8,955 nt of DNA from SIG710 sp045595425 (GCA_045595425.1 JAZOAL010000113.1:1-8955), one strand, 5' to 3'; positions 1 to 6,893 are shown, numbered from the stretch's first letter. Numbers and translations are program-made. The notes: generated by a model from the sequence alone, not told the origin.

Positions 1-10
1 CGTTTGTTTG

Positions 11-19
11 TGGTATAAT
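11..19 (+). promoter_or_regulatory. extended -10 promoter element, -35 outside window
   Basis: The sequence TGGTATAAT is a perfect -10 hexamer (14-19) preceded by the extended TGn element. The -35 box would lie before base 1 and cannot be checked. The predicted transcription start, 7-9 bases after the hexamer, falls at about 26-28, exactly at the base of the hairpin at 28-92. The same TGGTATAAT string occurs in the promoter at 6812-6840. It could be a chance match in AT-rich DNA. Confidence 0.5.
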
Positions 20-27
20 ATTTCATG

Positions 28-97
28 AGTGATTGAGTCCTTTCTGTTGTTTGGGATTAGGGGTAATTCTATTTTAACAGAACTCAATCACTTTTTC
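28..97 (+). ncRNA. candidate small hairpin RNA ending in an intrinsic terminator
   Basis: Bases 28-38 (AGTGATTGAGT) are perfectly complementary to 82-92 (ACTCAATCACT). After a one-sided CCTT bulge (39-42) the helix continues as TCTGTT (43-48) with AACAGA (76-81). The 27-base apical loop can form a small inner helix, 53-58 with 65-70, closing an AGGGGU loop. A T tract (92-96) follows at once and a second one lies at 103-109, so transcription probably ends here. With the -10 box just upstream, the simplest reading is a roughly 70-base RNA unit. Alternatives are the terminator of a gene left of the window, or a leader element of the gene at 234. I do not recognise an RNA family. The hairpin is directly seen; its status as an RNA gene is inference. 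Confidence 0.42.
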
Positions 98-171
98 TAT
101 ACTTTTTTTACTTTTGGTCTCACATCTATTGTAACACTACAAGGTAAAAATATATATTTTTTGCATAGCTC

Positions 172-200
172 TTGCTTTTTTGAGCAGTTTGGTATATAAT
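172..200 (+). promoter_or_regulatory. sigma-A type promoter for the acyltransferase-fold gene
   Basis: TTGCTT (172-177), a 17-base spacer, then a perfect TATAAT (195-200). The predicted start is near 207, giving a leader of about 27 bases that carries the AAGGAG site at 222-227. The element closely resembles the promoter at 6812-6840, with the same TTGCTTTTTT beginning and a TTTGGTAT run before or in the -10 region. Confidence 0.75.
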
Positions 201-233
201 TAACGATGTATAAATAATTTTAAGGAGTTGACT

Positions 234-1112
234 ATGAGAAAAAGAAGGTTTGGAGATCGAAAGGACGGCAGACGCGTTCGTAGTGCTTCTATAATTTCAA
301 AAGTAATGCCTTATATTATGAAGCGCCGTTCGGATTCACAAAATTTTTTCACCGATCAGCTCAGCATTGATAAAACGGAAAAGTTTTGCCGCGATAAGGT
401 GAAAGAAGGTAAGAAAAATTTTTCCATTTTGCATGTAATGCTTGCTGCATATGTCCGCATGATATCCCAAAGACCTGCTCTTAACCGCTTTATAAGCGGT
501 CAGAAGATCTATTCAAGAGATGAGGAAATAGTTATCAACATGTCGATAAAAAGGGAAATGACGATCGACGCTCCCGATACTATGATCAAGGTAGTTTTCC
601 ATCCCGGCGATACTATTGATGATGTTTATGACAAATTCAACAAGGTCGTAACCGATACTCTTGATGCAGGCGAAGGCTCAAGCTTTGATAACGTTGCAAA
701 GTTTCTATCACATATTCCGGGTATCTTCTTCCGCTGGACGGTAACTTGGCTTAATTTCTTTGATTATTTTGGATGGCTTCCCAAGTTCCTTACAAACGAG
801 GTCAGCCCCTTCCACGGCTCTATGATCATTACAAGCATGGGGTCTCTCGGTATCAAGCCTATCTATCATCACCTTTATGATTTCGGCAATCTTCCCGTAT
901 TTCTTTCTTATGGCTCAAAGCAGACTGAATATAGGCTTGCAGCAGACGGCACTGTTGAAAAGCACAAATACATAGATCTGAAGGCAGTTACCGACGAAAG
1001 AATCGTAGACGGATTCTATTATGCTTCCTGCTTCAAGCTTATCAAGAGATATGTTGAGAATCCTGAAGAGCTCCTCACTCCTCCCGAGCAGATTTATTAT
1101 GATGTTGACTAA
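234..1112 (+). CDS. free-standing E2/CAT-fold acyltransferase-like protein with altered catalytic motif
   Basis: This 292-residue protein resembles the C-terminal catalytic domain of 2-oxoacid dehydrogenase E2 and chloramphenicol acetyltransferase. An N-terminal basic stretch (RKRRFGDRKDGRR) is followed by a helical region with the family-like FSILHVMLAAYVRMI segment (63-77), an ITSMGSLGI stretch (199-207) matching the E2 'ISNLG' region, and a C-terminal DERIVDG motif (254-260). In E2 and CAT enzymes this last motif is DHRxxDG or HHxxxDG, and the histidine is the catalytic base; here it is glutamate. There is no lipoyl or subunit-binding domain, and no E1 or E3 gene nearby, so it is not a normal dehydrogenase subunit. 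The hydrophobic stretch at 160-187 is rich in Trp and Phe and could touch membrane or an acyl chain. The start is ATG 234, 6 bases after AAGGAG (222-227); a TTG at 228 abuts that site and is unlikely. The substrate is unknown and activity is uncertain. Confidence 0.7.
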   Translation: MRKRRFGDRKDGRRVRSASIISKVMPYIMKRRSDSQNFFTDQLSIDKTEKFCRDKVKEGKKNFSILHVMLAAYVRMISQRPALNRFISGQKIYSRDEEIVINMSIKREMTIDAPDTMIKVVFHPGDTIDDVYDKFNKVVTDTLDAGEGSSFDNVAKFLSHIPGIFFRWTVTWLNFFDYFGWLPKFLTNEVSPFHGSMIITSMGSLGIKPIYHHLYDFGNLPVFLSYGSKQTEYRLAADGTVEKHKYIDLKAVTDERIVDGFYYASCFKLIKRYVENPEELLTPPEQIYYDVD

Positions 1113-1143
1113 AACCGGTATTTTCCGCTGATAACATAAATTA

Positions 1144-1171
1144 AGAAAGGATTGCGGCATAGCCGCATAGG
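1144..1171 (+). promoter_or_regulatory. leader hairpin between two possible ribosome sites of the nucleotidyltransferase
   Basis: AGAAAGGA (1144-1151) is the best Shine-Dalgarno match but ends 29 bases before ATG 1181, which is too far to work directly. Between them TGCGGC (1153-1158) and GCCGCA (1162-1167) form a 6-bp GC-rich stem with an ATA loop. Only a weak AGG (1169-1171) lies at normal spacing. Folding would reduce the effective distance of the upstream site to about 14 bases. TTTTT at 1172-1176 follows the stem, so a weak attenuator is another reading. Confidence 0.4.
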
Positions 1172-1180
1172 TTTTTCAAA

Positions 1181-2071
1181 ATGACACTTGTAATTTTGGC
1201 TGCGGGAATGGGCTCCAGATACGGAGGTATGAAGCAGATAGATCCCATCACTGATAAGGGTGAATTCATCATCGACTTTTCAATTTACGATGCCATTAAG
1301 GCAGGCTTCGATAAGGTGGTTTTCGTGATAAAGAAAGAAAACTATGAAGACTTTAAAAAAACAGTCGGCAACCGTGCTTCAAAGAGCATCAAGGTTGAAT
1401 ATGCCTTTCAGGATATAAATAATATTCCCGAGGGCTTCAGTGTTCCCGAAGGCAGAACAAAGCCTTGGGGTACAGCCCATGCGGTTCTTTCCGCAAAGGA
1501 TTGCGTTACAGACAATTTTGCGGTTATCAATTCCGATGATTTTTACGGAAGAGATGCTTTTATGAAGCTGGCGGCACATCTGAAAAATGCAGACAAGGGG
1601 CATTGCTGTATGGTCGGCTATGTTCTTTATAATACTCTTACCGAGAACGGAACTGTTTCGCGCGGAGAGTGCTCTGTTGACTCCGATGGATATCTTCTTA
1701 ATGTTACGGAAAGAACTAAGCTGAAGAGAGATGGCGATATGGCGGCTTATGAAGAGGACGGCGTTTGGCATAGGATTTCCAAAAAAACCATCGTTTCAAT
1801 GAACTGCCTCGGCTTTACTCCGGCAGTTTTTGAACATATAGAGAAGGGCTTTGCTTCCTTCCTTTCCGAAAAAGGAACAGAGCTGAAATCCGAATATTAC
1901 ATACCCACAGCCATCACGAAAATGATGAATGCAGGCATTGCTGACGTTAAAGTCTATTCCACCGATTCTGTTTGGTACGGCGTTACATATCATGAGGATA
2001 AGGAAAAGGTTCAGAGCAGTATAAGAAAGATGATCGCGGAGGGGATTTACCCCGACGGTCTTTGGAAATAA
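1181..2071 (+). CDS. sugar-1-phosphate nucleotidyltransferase (NTP_transferase fold)
   Basis: A 296-residue cytoplasmic enzyme expected to join a sugar 1-phosphate to an NTP, giving NDP-sugar and pyrophosphate. The N terminus carries the nucleotide-binding signature LAAGMGSRYGGMKQIDPI (6-23). GTAHAV (97-102) fits the base/sugar-binding loop, and NSDDFYG (117-123) gives the metal-binding aspartates after a hydrophobic strand. SMNCLGFTP (206-214) and KSEYYIP (236-242) belong to the sugar-binding half. The protein starts two residues before the first conserved strand (VILAAG), which fixes ATG 1181 despite a poor ribosome site. It is 68 bases after the acyltransferase-like gene and 18 bases before galE, so it is probably co-transcribed with galE and galM. 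That context suggests UTP:glucose-1-phosphate uridylyltransferase activity supplying UDP-glucose to GalE. It is not a close match to classical GalU or RmlA, so the base and sugar specificity remain open. Confidence 0.82.
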   Translation: MTLVILAAGMGSRYGGMKQIDPITDKGEFIIDFSIYDAIKAGFDKVVFVIKKENYEDFKKTVGNRASKSIKVEYAFQDINNIPEGFSVPEGRTKPWGTAHAVLSAKDCVTDNFAVINSDDFYGRDAFMKLAAHLKNADKGHCCMVGYVLYNTLTENGTVSRGECSVDSDGYLLNVTERTKLKRDGDMAAYEEDGVWHRISKKTIVSMNCLGFTPAVFEHIEKGFASFLSEKGTELKSEYYIPTAITKMMNAGIADVKVYSTDSVWYGVTYHEDKEKVQSSIRKMIAEGIYPDGLWK

Positions 2072-2089
2072 TTTGAGAGAGGTATTAAA

Positions 2090-3103
2090 ATGGCAATTCT
2101 TATTACGGGCGGTGCCGGCTTTATCGGCTCGCACACAGCGGTTGAATTTTTAAATGCAGGCAAAGAGATAATTATTGTTGATAATTTCTGTAACAGTAAG
2201 CCCTGCGTTCTTGACAGGATCAAGGAGATCACAGGCAAGAATTTTAAGTCCTATGAGGCTGATCTCCGCGATGAAGCGGCAATGGAGAAGATATTTGAGG
2301 AAAATGAGATCGAAAGTGCAATTCATTTCGCAGGTCTCAAGGCTGTGGGTGAATCTGTTGAGCAGCCTATCAGGTATTATCAGAACAATTTGCTGAGCAC
2401 CCTTGTTCTCTGCCGTGTAATGGCAAAATACGGTGCGAAGAGAATAGTTTTCAGCTCCTCGGCAACAGTTTACGGCAAACCCGAAAGCGTACCGATATCC
2501 GAGGATTTTCCGCTTTCCACAACTAATCCTTATGGCGAAACAAAGCTGATGATCGAGCGTATTCTCAAGGATATTTGGGTAGCGGATAATGCTTGGAGCG
2601 TTGCTATCCTCCGTTATTTCAATCCCATCGGTGCTCACAAGAGCGGCAGAATCGGCGAGGATCCCAAAGGAATCCCGAACAATCTGCTTCCTTATATCAC
2701 GCAAGTCGCATCCGGCAAGAGAGAATGTCTCTCTGTATTCGGTAACGACTATAATACCCATGACGGCACGGGCGTTCGCGACTATATCCATGTTGTCGAT
2801 CTTGCAAAGGCACATCTTGCAGCGATCGAATTTGCGGATAAGGGAACAGGCGTTGAATATTTCAATGTAGGAACGGGTGTTGGTTATTCTGTTCTTGATA
2901 TTGTAAATGCTTATGAAAAGGCAACGGGAATAAAAATCAATTATAAGATCGCTCCAAGACGTCCCGGTGATATCGATGAATGCTATGCTAACCCCGAGAA
3001 GGCTTATAAGGTGCTCGGCTGGAAGGCTGAATATAATATTGAGGATATGTGCCGTGATGCAAACCACTGGCAGCAGATGAATCCGAGCGGCTACGACGAT
3101 TAA
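2090..3103 (+). CDS. galE: UDP-glucose 4-epimerase
   Basis: Interconverts UDP-glucose and UDP-galactose by transient oxidation at C4 with tightly bound NAD; cytoplasmic. It is a 337-residue extended short-chain dehydrogenase. The Rossmann motif GGAGFIG is at 7-13 and the adenosine-ribose-binding aspartate is in IIIVDNFCN (27-35). The catalytic triad is visible: serine in FSSSATVYG (121-129), and Tyr148 and Lys152 in NPYGETK. RYFNPIGAH and the VRDYIHVVDLAKAH stretch are typical of GalE and form the sugar-binding part. The length matches the E. coli enzyme (338). ATG 2090 is preceded by GAGAGAGG at good spacing. It lies 18 bases after the nucleotidyltransferase and 9 before galM, a tight sugar operon. 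No galK or galT is nearby, so it may serve UDP-galactose supply for glycans as well as the Leloir pathway. Confidence 0.96.
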   Translation: MAILITGGAGFIGSHTAVEFLNAGKEIIIVDNFCNSKPCVLDRIKEITGKNFKSYEADLRDEAAMEKIFEENEIESAIHFAGLKAVGESVEQPIRYYQNNLLSTLVLCRVMAKYGAKRIVFSSSATVYGKPESVPISEDFPLSTTNPYGETKLMIERILKDIWVADNAWSVAILRYFNPIGAHKSGRIGEDPKGIPNNLLPYITQVASGKRECLSVFGNDYNTHDGTGVRDYIHVVDLAKAHLAAIEFADKGTGVEYFNVGTGVGYSVLDIVNAYEKATGIKINYKIAPRRPGDIDECYANPEKAYKVLGWKAEYNIEDMCRDANHWQQMNPSGYDD

Positions 3104-3112
3104 GGCGCAAGT

Positions 3113-4177
3113 ATGATCAACATTCAAAAGAGGCATTTCGGATATATGGAGGACGGCAGAGAAGTCAGCACATATTCGATGAAGAATTCGAGCGGCATGA
3201 AGGTGAAGCTCACCGATTTCGGCGGAACGATCATGCAGATAAAATCTCCCGATAAGGACGGAAGATTTACAGATGTTGTCTGCGGTTATTCTTGCCTCGA
3301 AGATTATATGAATGCCTCCGGATATCAAGGGGCGCTTATCGGAAGGGTAGGCAACCGAATCTGTAAGGGCAAATTTTCTCTTGACGGCAATGAATATTCT
3401 CTCTACATCAATAACGGAGAGAACAGTCTCCATGGCGGCAGGGTCGGTTTTTCGCATAAACTGTGGCATGCTGCACCGATTGACGGAGATGAGCCAAAGC
3501 TTGTGCTGGAATATATTTCTCCCGATATGGAGGAGGGCTATCCGGGAACGCTCTCGGCAAAGGTGACTTATACTCTGAGGGCAGATAATGCGCTTTCGAT
3601 CCGCTATGAAGCCGAAACGGATAAAAAAACTATCGTAAATCTCACCAACCACACTTATTTCAATCTTGGCGGTTTTGCAAGCGGTTCTATCGAAGCCCAC
3701 ACGCTTTGGATGGATTCGGACAGTTATACTCCTACCAATGCCGGACTTATTCCCACAGGCGAAATTAAGAGCGTTGAGGGCACTCCCTTTGATTTTCGCA
3801 CAGAGAAGATGATCGGCAAGGATATAGATTCCGATGATCCCGATCTGCGTTATGGCAAGGGTTATGATATGAATTTCAATTTCACGGGCGGAGAAACAAA
3901 AGAGCCTGTTCTGAGGGCTATTCTTTATGATCCGGAATCGGGCAGGGAAATGTATGTTATCACCAATCAGCCCGGTGTACAGGTATATACAGGCAATGTG
4001 ATGGACGGTCCTCACCGCTTTAAAGGTGGATATCCCCAGACTCCAAGACATGCAGTGGCATTTGAAACTCAGAAAATGCCCGATTCGATAAATCATCCGA
4101 ATTTCACAAATGTAGTTCTCGATGTCGGAGAAAAATACGACTATACAACGATCTACAAATTCGGCGTGAGAAAATAA
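3113..4177 (+). CDS. galM: galactose mutarotase (aldose 1-epimerase)
   Basis: Catalyses alpha/beta anomer interconversion of galactose and related aldoses, feeding the Leloir pathway; a single-domain beta-sandwich protein of 354 residues, the normal family length. Family landmarks are in order: the opening FGxxxDGREV (9-18), GRVGNRI (77-83), NSLHGG with His107, NHTYFNL with catalytic acid His180, GYDMNF with Asp252 (most family members have GYDHNF), and FETQ with Glu318 as the likely catalytic base. There is no signal peptide, so it is cytoplasmic. ATG 3113 has AAGG (3102-3105) seven bases upstream, overlapping the galE stop codon, so translation is probably coupled to galE. The operon appears to end at the terminator at 4195-4231. 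A long minus-strand open frame lies across this gene and galE but is a shadow. Confidence 0.95.
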   Translation: MINIQKRHFGYMEDGREVSTYSMKNSSGMKVKLTDFGGTIMQIKSPDKDGRFTDVVCGYSCLEDYMNASGYQGALIGRVGNRICKGKFSLDGNEYSLYINNGENSLHGGRVGFSHKLWHAAPIDGDEPKLVLEYISPDMEEGYPGTLSAKVTYTLRADNALSIRYEAETDKKTIVNLTNHTYFNLGGFASGSIEAHTLWMDSDSYTPTNAGLIPTGEIKSVEGTPFDFRTEKMIGKDIDSDDPDLRYGKGYDMNFNFTGGETKEPVLRAILYDPESGREMYVITNQPGVQVYTGNVMDGPHRFKGGYPQTPRHAVAFETQKMPDSINHPNFTNVVLDVGEKYDYTTIYKFGVRK

Positions 4178-4194
4178 TTAAATAAACATATTAG

Positions 4195-4231
4195 ATCACC
4201 TCGCTTCATAATTATAAGCGAGGTGATTTTT
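4195..4231 (+). terminator. intrinsic terminator of the sugar operon, fused to the next gene's ribosome site
   Basis: ATCACCTCGCTT (4195-4206) pairs perfectly with AAGCGAGGTGAT (4216-4227), a 12-bp stem with a 9-base loop, and a TTTTT tract (4227-4231) follows. It lies 17 bases after the galM stop codon and has the normal form of a Rho-independent terminator. Unusually, the ATG of the next gene begins at 4232, immediately after the T tract, and the 3' arm holds that gene's Shine-Dalgarno sequence. Confidence 0.85.
4220..4227 (+). promoter_or_regulatory. strong ribosome binding site buried in the terminator stem
   Basis: GAGGTGAT is an eight-base match to the complement of the 16S anti-Shine-Dalgarno tail and ends 4 bases before ATG 4232. 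It decides the start of the carboxypeptidase and rules out the GTG at 4223, which is inside it. All eight bases are paired when the terminator hairpin forms, so any read-through transcript would have this site masked. Confidence 0.8.
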
Positions 4232-5374
4232 ATGAAAAAACGTATTTTGTCGGCAATTTTGGCGCTGACTATGCTGATTCCCATCGGATTTTTAAATATT
4301 TCGGCAGATGAACCCTTTACAATTGACGCAAAAAGCGGTATTTTGATGGAAGCTTCAACCGGAAAGGTGCTTTTTGAGCAGAACCCGGACGAGGCTTTGC
4401 CGCCAGCCTCTGTTACAAAGATTATGACATTGCTCCTGGTCATGGAAGCTGTGGACAACGGAACTCTTAAGCTGACGGATATGATAAGAACAAGCACGAA
4501 TGCTTCTTCGATGGGAGGTTCTCAGATATACCTAAAGGAAGGGGAGGAGCTTTCGGCAGAGGATATGATAAAAAGCGTTGTAATTTCATCGGCAAATGAT
4601 GCGGCGGTCGCACTTGCCGAGCATATTGCAGGCAGCGAAGAGGTCTTTGTTAAAATGATGAATGATAAAGCCACAGAGCTCGGCATGAAAAACACTGTTT
4701 TTGAGAACACCAACGGTCTTGACGATACCGCTCAAAATCATGTTACCAGCGCAAGAGATATAGCGCTGATGTCTGCAGAACTTATAAAGCACACAAAAAT
4801 ACTCGAATACAGCTCTATATGGATGGACAGTATAAGGGACGGGGCATTCGGGCTGACAAATACCAACAGATTGATCAGATTTTACAAAGGTGCAAACGGT
4901 CTGAAAACGGGTTCGACCTCAAAAGCCGGATTTTGCATTTCCGCTACCGCAGAGAGAGACGGAATGACTCTTATAGCCGTTGTAATGGGGTCTCCGACCC
5001 GTGATGTGAGAAATTCCGAAGCCACAAAAATGCTCGACTGGGGCTTCGCAAACTATGCTCTTTACAGATGTGAAGCCGAAACGATGGGAAGTATCAAGGT
5101 GCTTGGAGGAACTGTTGATAGCTGTTCTATAGCACACTCGGAATTCAGTGCGGTTATCTCAGCCGCCGAAAAGGGAAAAATAACTCTCCTGCCCGAAATA
5201 TCCGAGTCGATTTCTGCACCTGTAAAGGCAGGCGATAAGGTTGGCATTATAAAGGTGCTAAGCGGAGAAAATGAGATCGGAACAATTGATGTTATCTGCG
5301 AAAATGATGTAAAAAAGATCGGTTTTTGGGGAGTTTTGGGACAAATGCTCAGATATTTTTGCCTTATGCGATAA
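4232..5374 (+). CDS. serine-type D-alanyl-D-alanine carboxypeptidase (DacA/DacF family, low-molecular-mass PBP)
   Basis: Removes the terminal D-alanine from peptidoglycan pentapeptides, limiting cross-linking; exported and held at the outer face of the membrane. The 380-residue product begins with a signal peptide: MKKR, a hydrophobic run, and likely cleavage after NISA near residue 25. The penicillin-binding motifs are all present and correctly ordered: SVTK (Ser60 nucleophile, Lys63), SAN (120-122), and KTG (225-227). Residues about 279-360 match the small beta-rich C-terminal domain of PBP5-type enzymes. The end, GFWGVLGQMLRYF, fits the amphipathic membrane-anchoring helix. ATG 4232 is chosen for its strong ribosome site and because MKKR is a normal signal-peptide start. 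The gene sits alone between the sugar-operon terminator and the pgi promoter. I see no clear promoter of its own, so how it is transcribed is open. Which paralogue (dacA, dacB or dacF) it is cannot be told. Confidence 0.93.
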   Translation: MKKRILSAILALTMLIPIGFLNISADEPFTIDAKSGILMEASTGKVLFEQNPDEALPPASVTKIMTLLLVMEAVDNGTLKLTDMIRTSTNASSMGGSQIYLKEGEELSAEDMIKSVVISSANDAAVALAEHIAGSEEVFVKMMNDKATELGMKNTVFENTNGLDDTAQNHVTSARDIALMSAELIKHTKILEYSSIWMDSIRDGAFGLTNTNRLIRFYKGANGLKTGSTSKAGFCISATAERDGMTLIAVVMGSPTRDVRNSEATKMLDWGFANYALYRCEAETMGSIKVLGGTVDSCSIAHSEFSAVISAAEKGKITLLPEISESISAPVKAGDKVGIIKVLSGENEIGTIDVICENDVKKIGFWGVLGQMLRYFCLMR

Positions 5375-5390
5375 AAATTAACAAAGACTA

Positions 5391-5419
5391 TTGACTTTTG
5401 TCGAGATTTGTAATAAAAT
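5391..5419 (+). promoter_or_regulatory. pgi promoter
   Basis: TTGACT (5391-5396), a 17-base spacer and TAAAAT (5414-5419), each one base from consensus. The -35 box starts 17 bases after the carboxypeptidase stop. The predicted start near 5426 leaves a leader of about 25 bases with AAGGAG at 5436-5441. The TTG of the -35 box can be misread as a start codon of a longer pgi frame. Confidence 0.75.
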
Positions 5420-5450
5420 AATTACAAATTTTCTGAAGGAGAGAAGAAAA

Positions 5451-6788
5451 ATGACAGTAAAACTAAATGGTAGATATGTTGAAAAATTTGTTAGCGGTGA
5501 GGAGCTTTCGGCAATTCAGCCGGAAATCACGAAAGCTGCAGAAGTGCTTGAAGGAAGAAGCGGCGCAGGAAGTGATTTTCTCGGTTGGGTAGACCTTCCC
5601 GAGAATTATGACAAGGCAGAGTTTGCCGCTATTAAAGCTGCGGCTGAAAAGATAAAGAAGAGCTGTGATATTCTCGTTGTTATAGGCATCGGCGGCTCAT
5701 ATCTCGGCGCGAGAGCGGTTATTGAATTCCTTAAATCCCCTCTCTATAATAATCTCAAGAAGGATACTCCCGATATCTATTATGCAGGAAACGGTCTCAG
5801 TGCGACCGCGCTTTCAGAGCTTCTTTCTATCTGCGAAGGTAAGGATATTTGCATTAACGTTATTTCAAAGTCCGGCACAACCACAGAGCCTGCGGTTGCT
5901 TTCCGTATCTTCCGCAATCTTCTTGAAGAGAAATACGGCAAGGAAGGCGCAAGAGAGAGAATTTTCGTTACCACAGATAGAGCAAAAGGAACGCTTAAGT
6001 CATTCTCCGATGAATCGGGTTATCAGACCTTTGTTGTCCCGGATGATGTGGGAGGACGTTTCTCGGTACTTACAGCGGTAGGTCTGCTCCCGATCGCAGT
6101 TGCTGGTATTGATATCGATAAGCTTATGGAAGGCGCAAATTCCGCAAGAAAAGAGCTCTGCAGCACAGATATTGAAAAGAATGATTGCTATAAATATGCC
6201 GCTATCAGAAATCTTCTTCTGCGCAAGGGTAAGGTGACTGAAATTTTTGTTGCTTATGAACCCTTTGCCCAGATGTTCAGCGAATGGTGGAAGCAGCTTT
6301 ACGGCGAGAGTGAGGGCAAGGATGGCAAGGGCATTTACCCTGCATCTGCTATTTTCTCAACAGATCTCCATTCTCTCGGTCAGTATATCCAGGAGGGTCA
6401 GAGAACTATTTTCGAAACAGTCCTTGATGTTAAGGATGCAGGTGCAAAAATGCCTATCCCGAATGACGAAAACAATATCGACGGCCTCAACTTCCTTTCG
6501 GGCAAGGATCTCGATTTTGTAAACAAAAATGCGATGCAGGGAACACTTCTTGCACATATGGACGGCAATGTGCCGAACATCGTTATCGAGCTTGATAAGA
6601 AGGACGAATATTCTCTCGGTTATCTTATTTATTTCTTTGAAAAAGCCTGCGCGATATCCGGTTATACCCTCGGCGTTAATCCTTTCAATCAGCCCGGTGT
6701 TGAAGCATATAAGAAGAATATGTTTGCGCTTCTCGGAAAGCCCGGATATGAAGAAGAAAAGAAGCTTCTTGACGCGAGATTAAAATAA
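5451..6788 (+). CDS. pgi: glucose-6-phosphate isomerase
   Basis: Interconverts glucose 6-phosphate and fructose 6-phosphate in glycolysis and gluconeogenesis; cytoplasmic, normally a dimer. The 445-residue product has the short Firmicute form. Visible landmarks are the phosphate-binding GIGGSYLGARA (79-89), SKSGTTTEP (139-147), signature 1 with VGGRFSVLT (200-208), the catalytic glutamate region GESEGKDGKG (285-294), His307 in TDLHSLGQ, and signature 2 FNQPGVEAYKK with Lys421. The start is ATG 5451, 9 bases after AAGGAG (5436-5441); an in-frame TTG at 5391 would add 20 residues but is the promoter -35 box. It has its own promoter and is followed by a separate promoter for the next gene, with no convincing terminator between. 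It connects hexose metabolism with fructose 6-phosphate for amino-sugar and cell-wall synthesis. Confidence 0.97.
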   Translation: MTVKLNGRYVEKFVSGEELSAIQPEITKAAEVLEGRSGAGSDFLGWVDLPENYDKAEFAAIKAAAEKIKKSCDILVVIGIGGSYLGARAVIEFLKSPLYNNLKKDTPDIYYAGNGLSATALSELLSICEGKDICINVISKSGTTTEPAVAFRIFRNLLEEKYGKEGARERIFVTTDRAKGTLKSFSDESGYQTFVVPDDVGGRFSVLTAVGLLPIAVAGIDIDKLMEGANSARKELCSTDIEKNDCYKYAAIRNLLLRKGKVTEIFVAYEPFAQMFSEWWKQLYGESEGKDGKGIYPASAIFSTDLHSLGQYIQEGQRTIFETVLDVKDAGAKMPIPNDENNIDGLNFLSGKDLDFVNKNAMQGTLLAHMDGNVPNIVIELDKKDEYSLGYLIYFFEKACAISGYTLGVNPFNQPGVEAYKKNMFALLGKPGYEEEKKLLDARLK

Positions 6789-6811
6789 TTTCAAAAAAAT
6801 GCTAAAAAGTA

Positions 6812-6840
6812 TTGCTTTTTTCGGAAGTGTTTGGTATAAT
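6812..6840 (+). promoter_or_regulatory. promoter of the small P-loop gene
   Basis: TTGCTT (6812-6817), a 17-base spacer and a perfect TATAAT (6835-6840) with an extended TG two bases upstream. The predicted start near 6847 gives a leader of about 47 bases. It contains a short AGGT-GAGT-ACCT hairpin (6853-6864) and an alternative GAGTA (6857-6861) / TACTC (6872-6876) pairing ahead of the ribosome site TGGAGG (6881-6886). The two pairings exclude each other but are weak. Confidence 0.78.
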
Positions 6841-6893
6841 ATATATAAACTTAGGTGAGTACCTTTGTTATTACTCGTTTTGGAGGTTATATT

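Noticed and set aside
228..233. TTG start two codons upstream for the acyltransferase-like gene
   Set aside because: The TTG directly abuts the AAGGAG site (222-227), leaving no spacer; ATG 234 has a 6-base spacer.
246..284. Resemblance between the start of the acyltransferase-like protein (RRFGDRKDGRRV) and that of GalM (RHFGYMEDGREV)
   Set aside because: The shared FG...DGR.V pattern is only a few residues and the rest of the proteins is unrelated; treated as coincidence.
2150..4096. A 648-codon open frame on the minus strand opposite galE and galM
   Set aside because: It lies wholly opposite two strongly supported genes, has no recognisable domain, an unnatural Ile/Cys/His-rich composition and no ribosome site noted. 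Long antisense frames arise when the sense genes avoid certain codons.
5391..5450. A 20-residue N-terminal extension of Pgi from a TTG
   Set aside because: That TTG is the first half of a good -35 box, and the ATG at 5451 has a strong ribosome site and gives the normal family length.
6804..6821. AAAAAG/CTTTTT hairpin after pgi as a terminator
   Set aside because: The stem has a single G-C pair and overlaps the -35 region of the next promoter; too weak to call.
6855..6893. A GTG start adding 13 residues to the P-loop protein
   Set aside because: No ribosome site precedes it, whereas TGGAGG stands seven bases before ATG 6894 and the Walker A strand begins right there.
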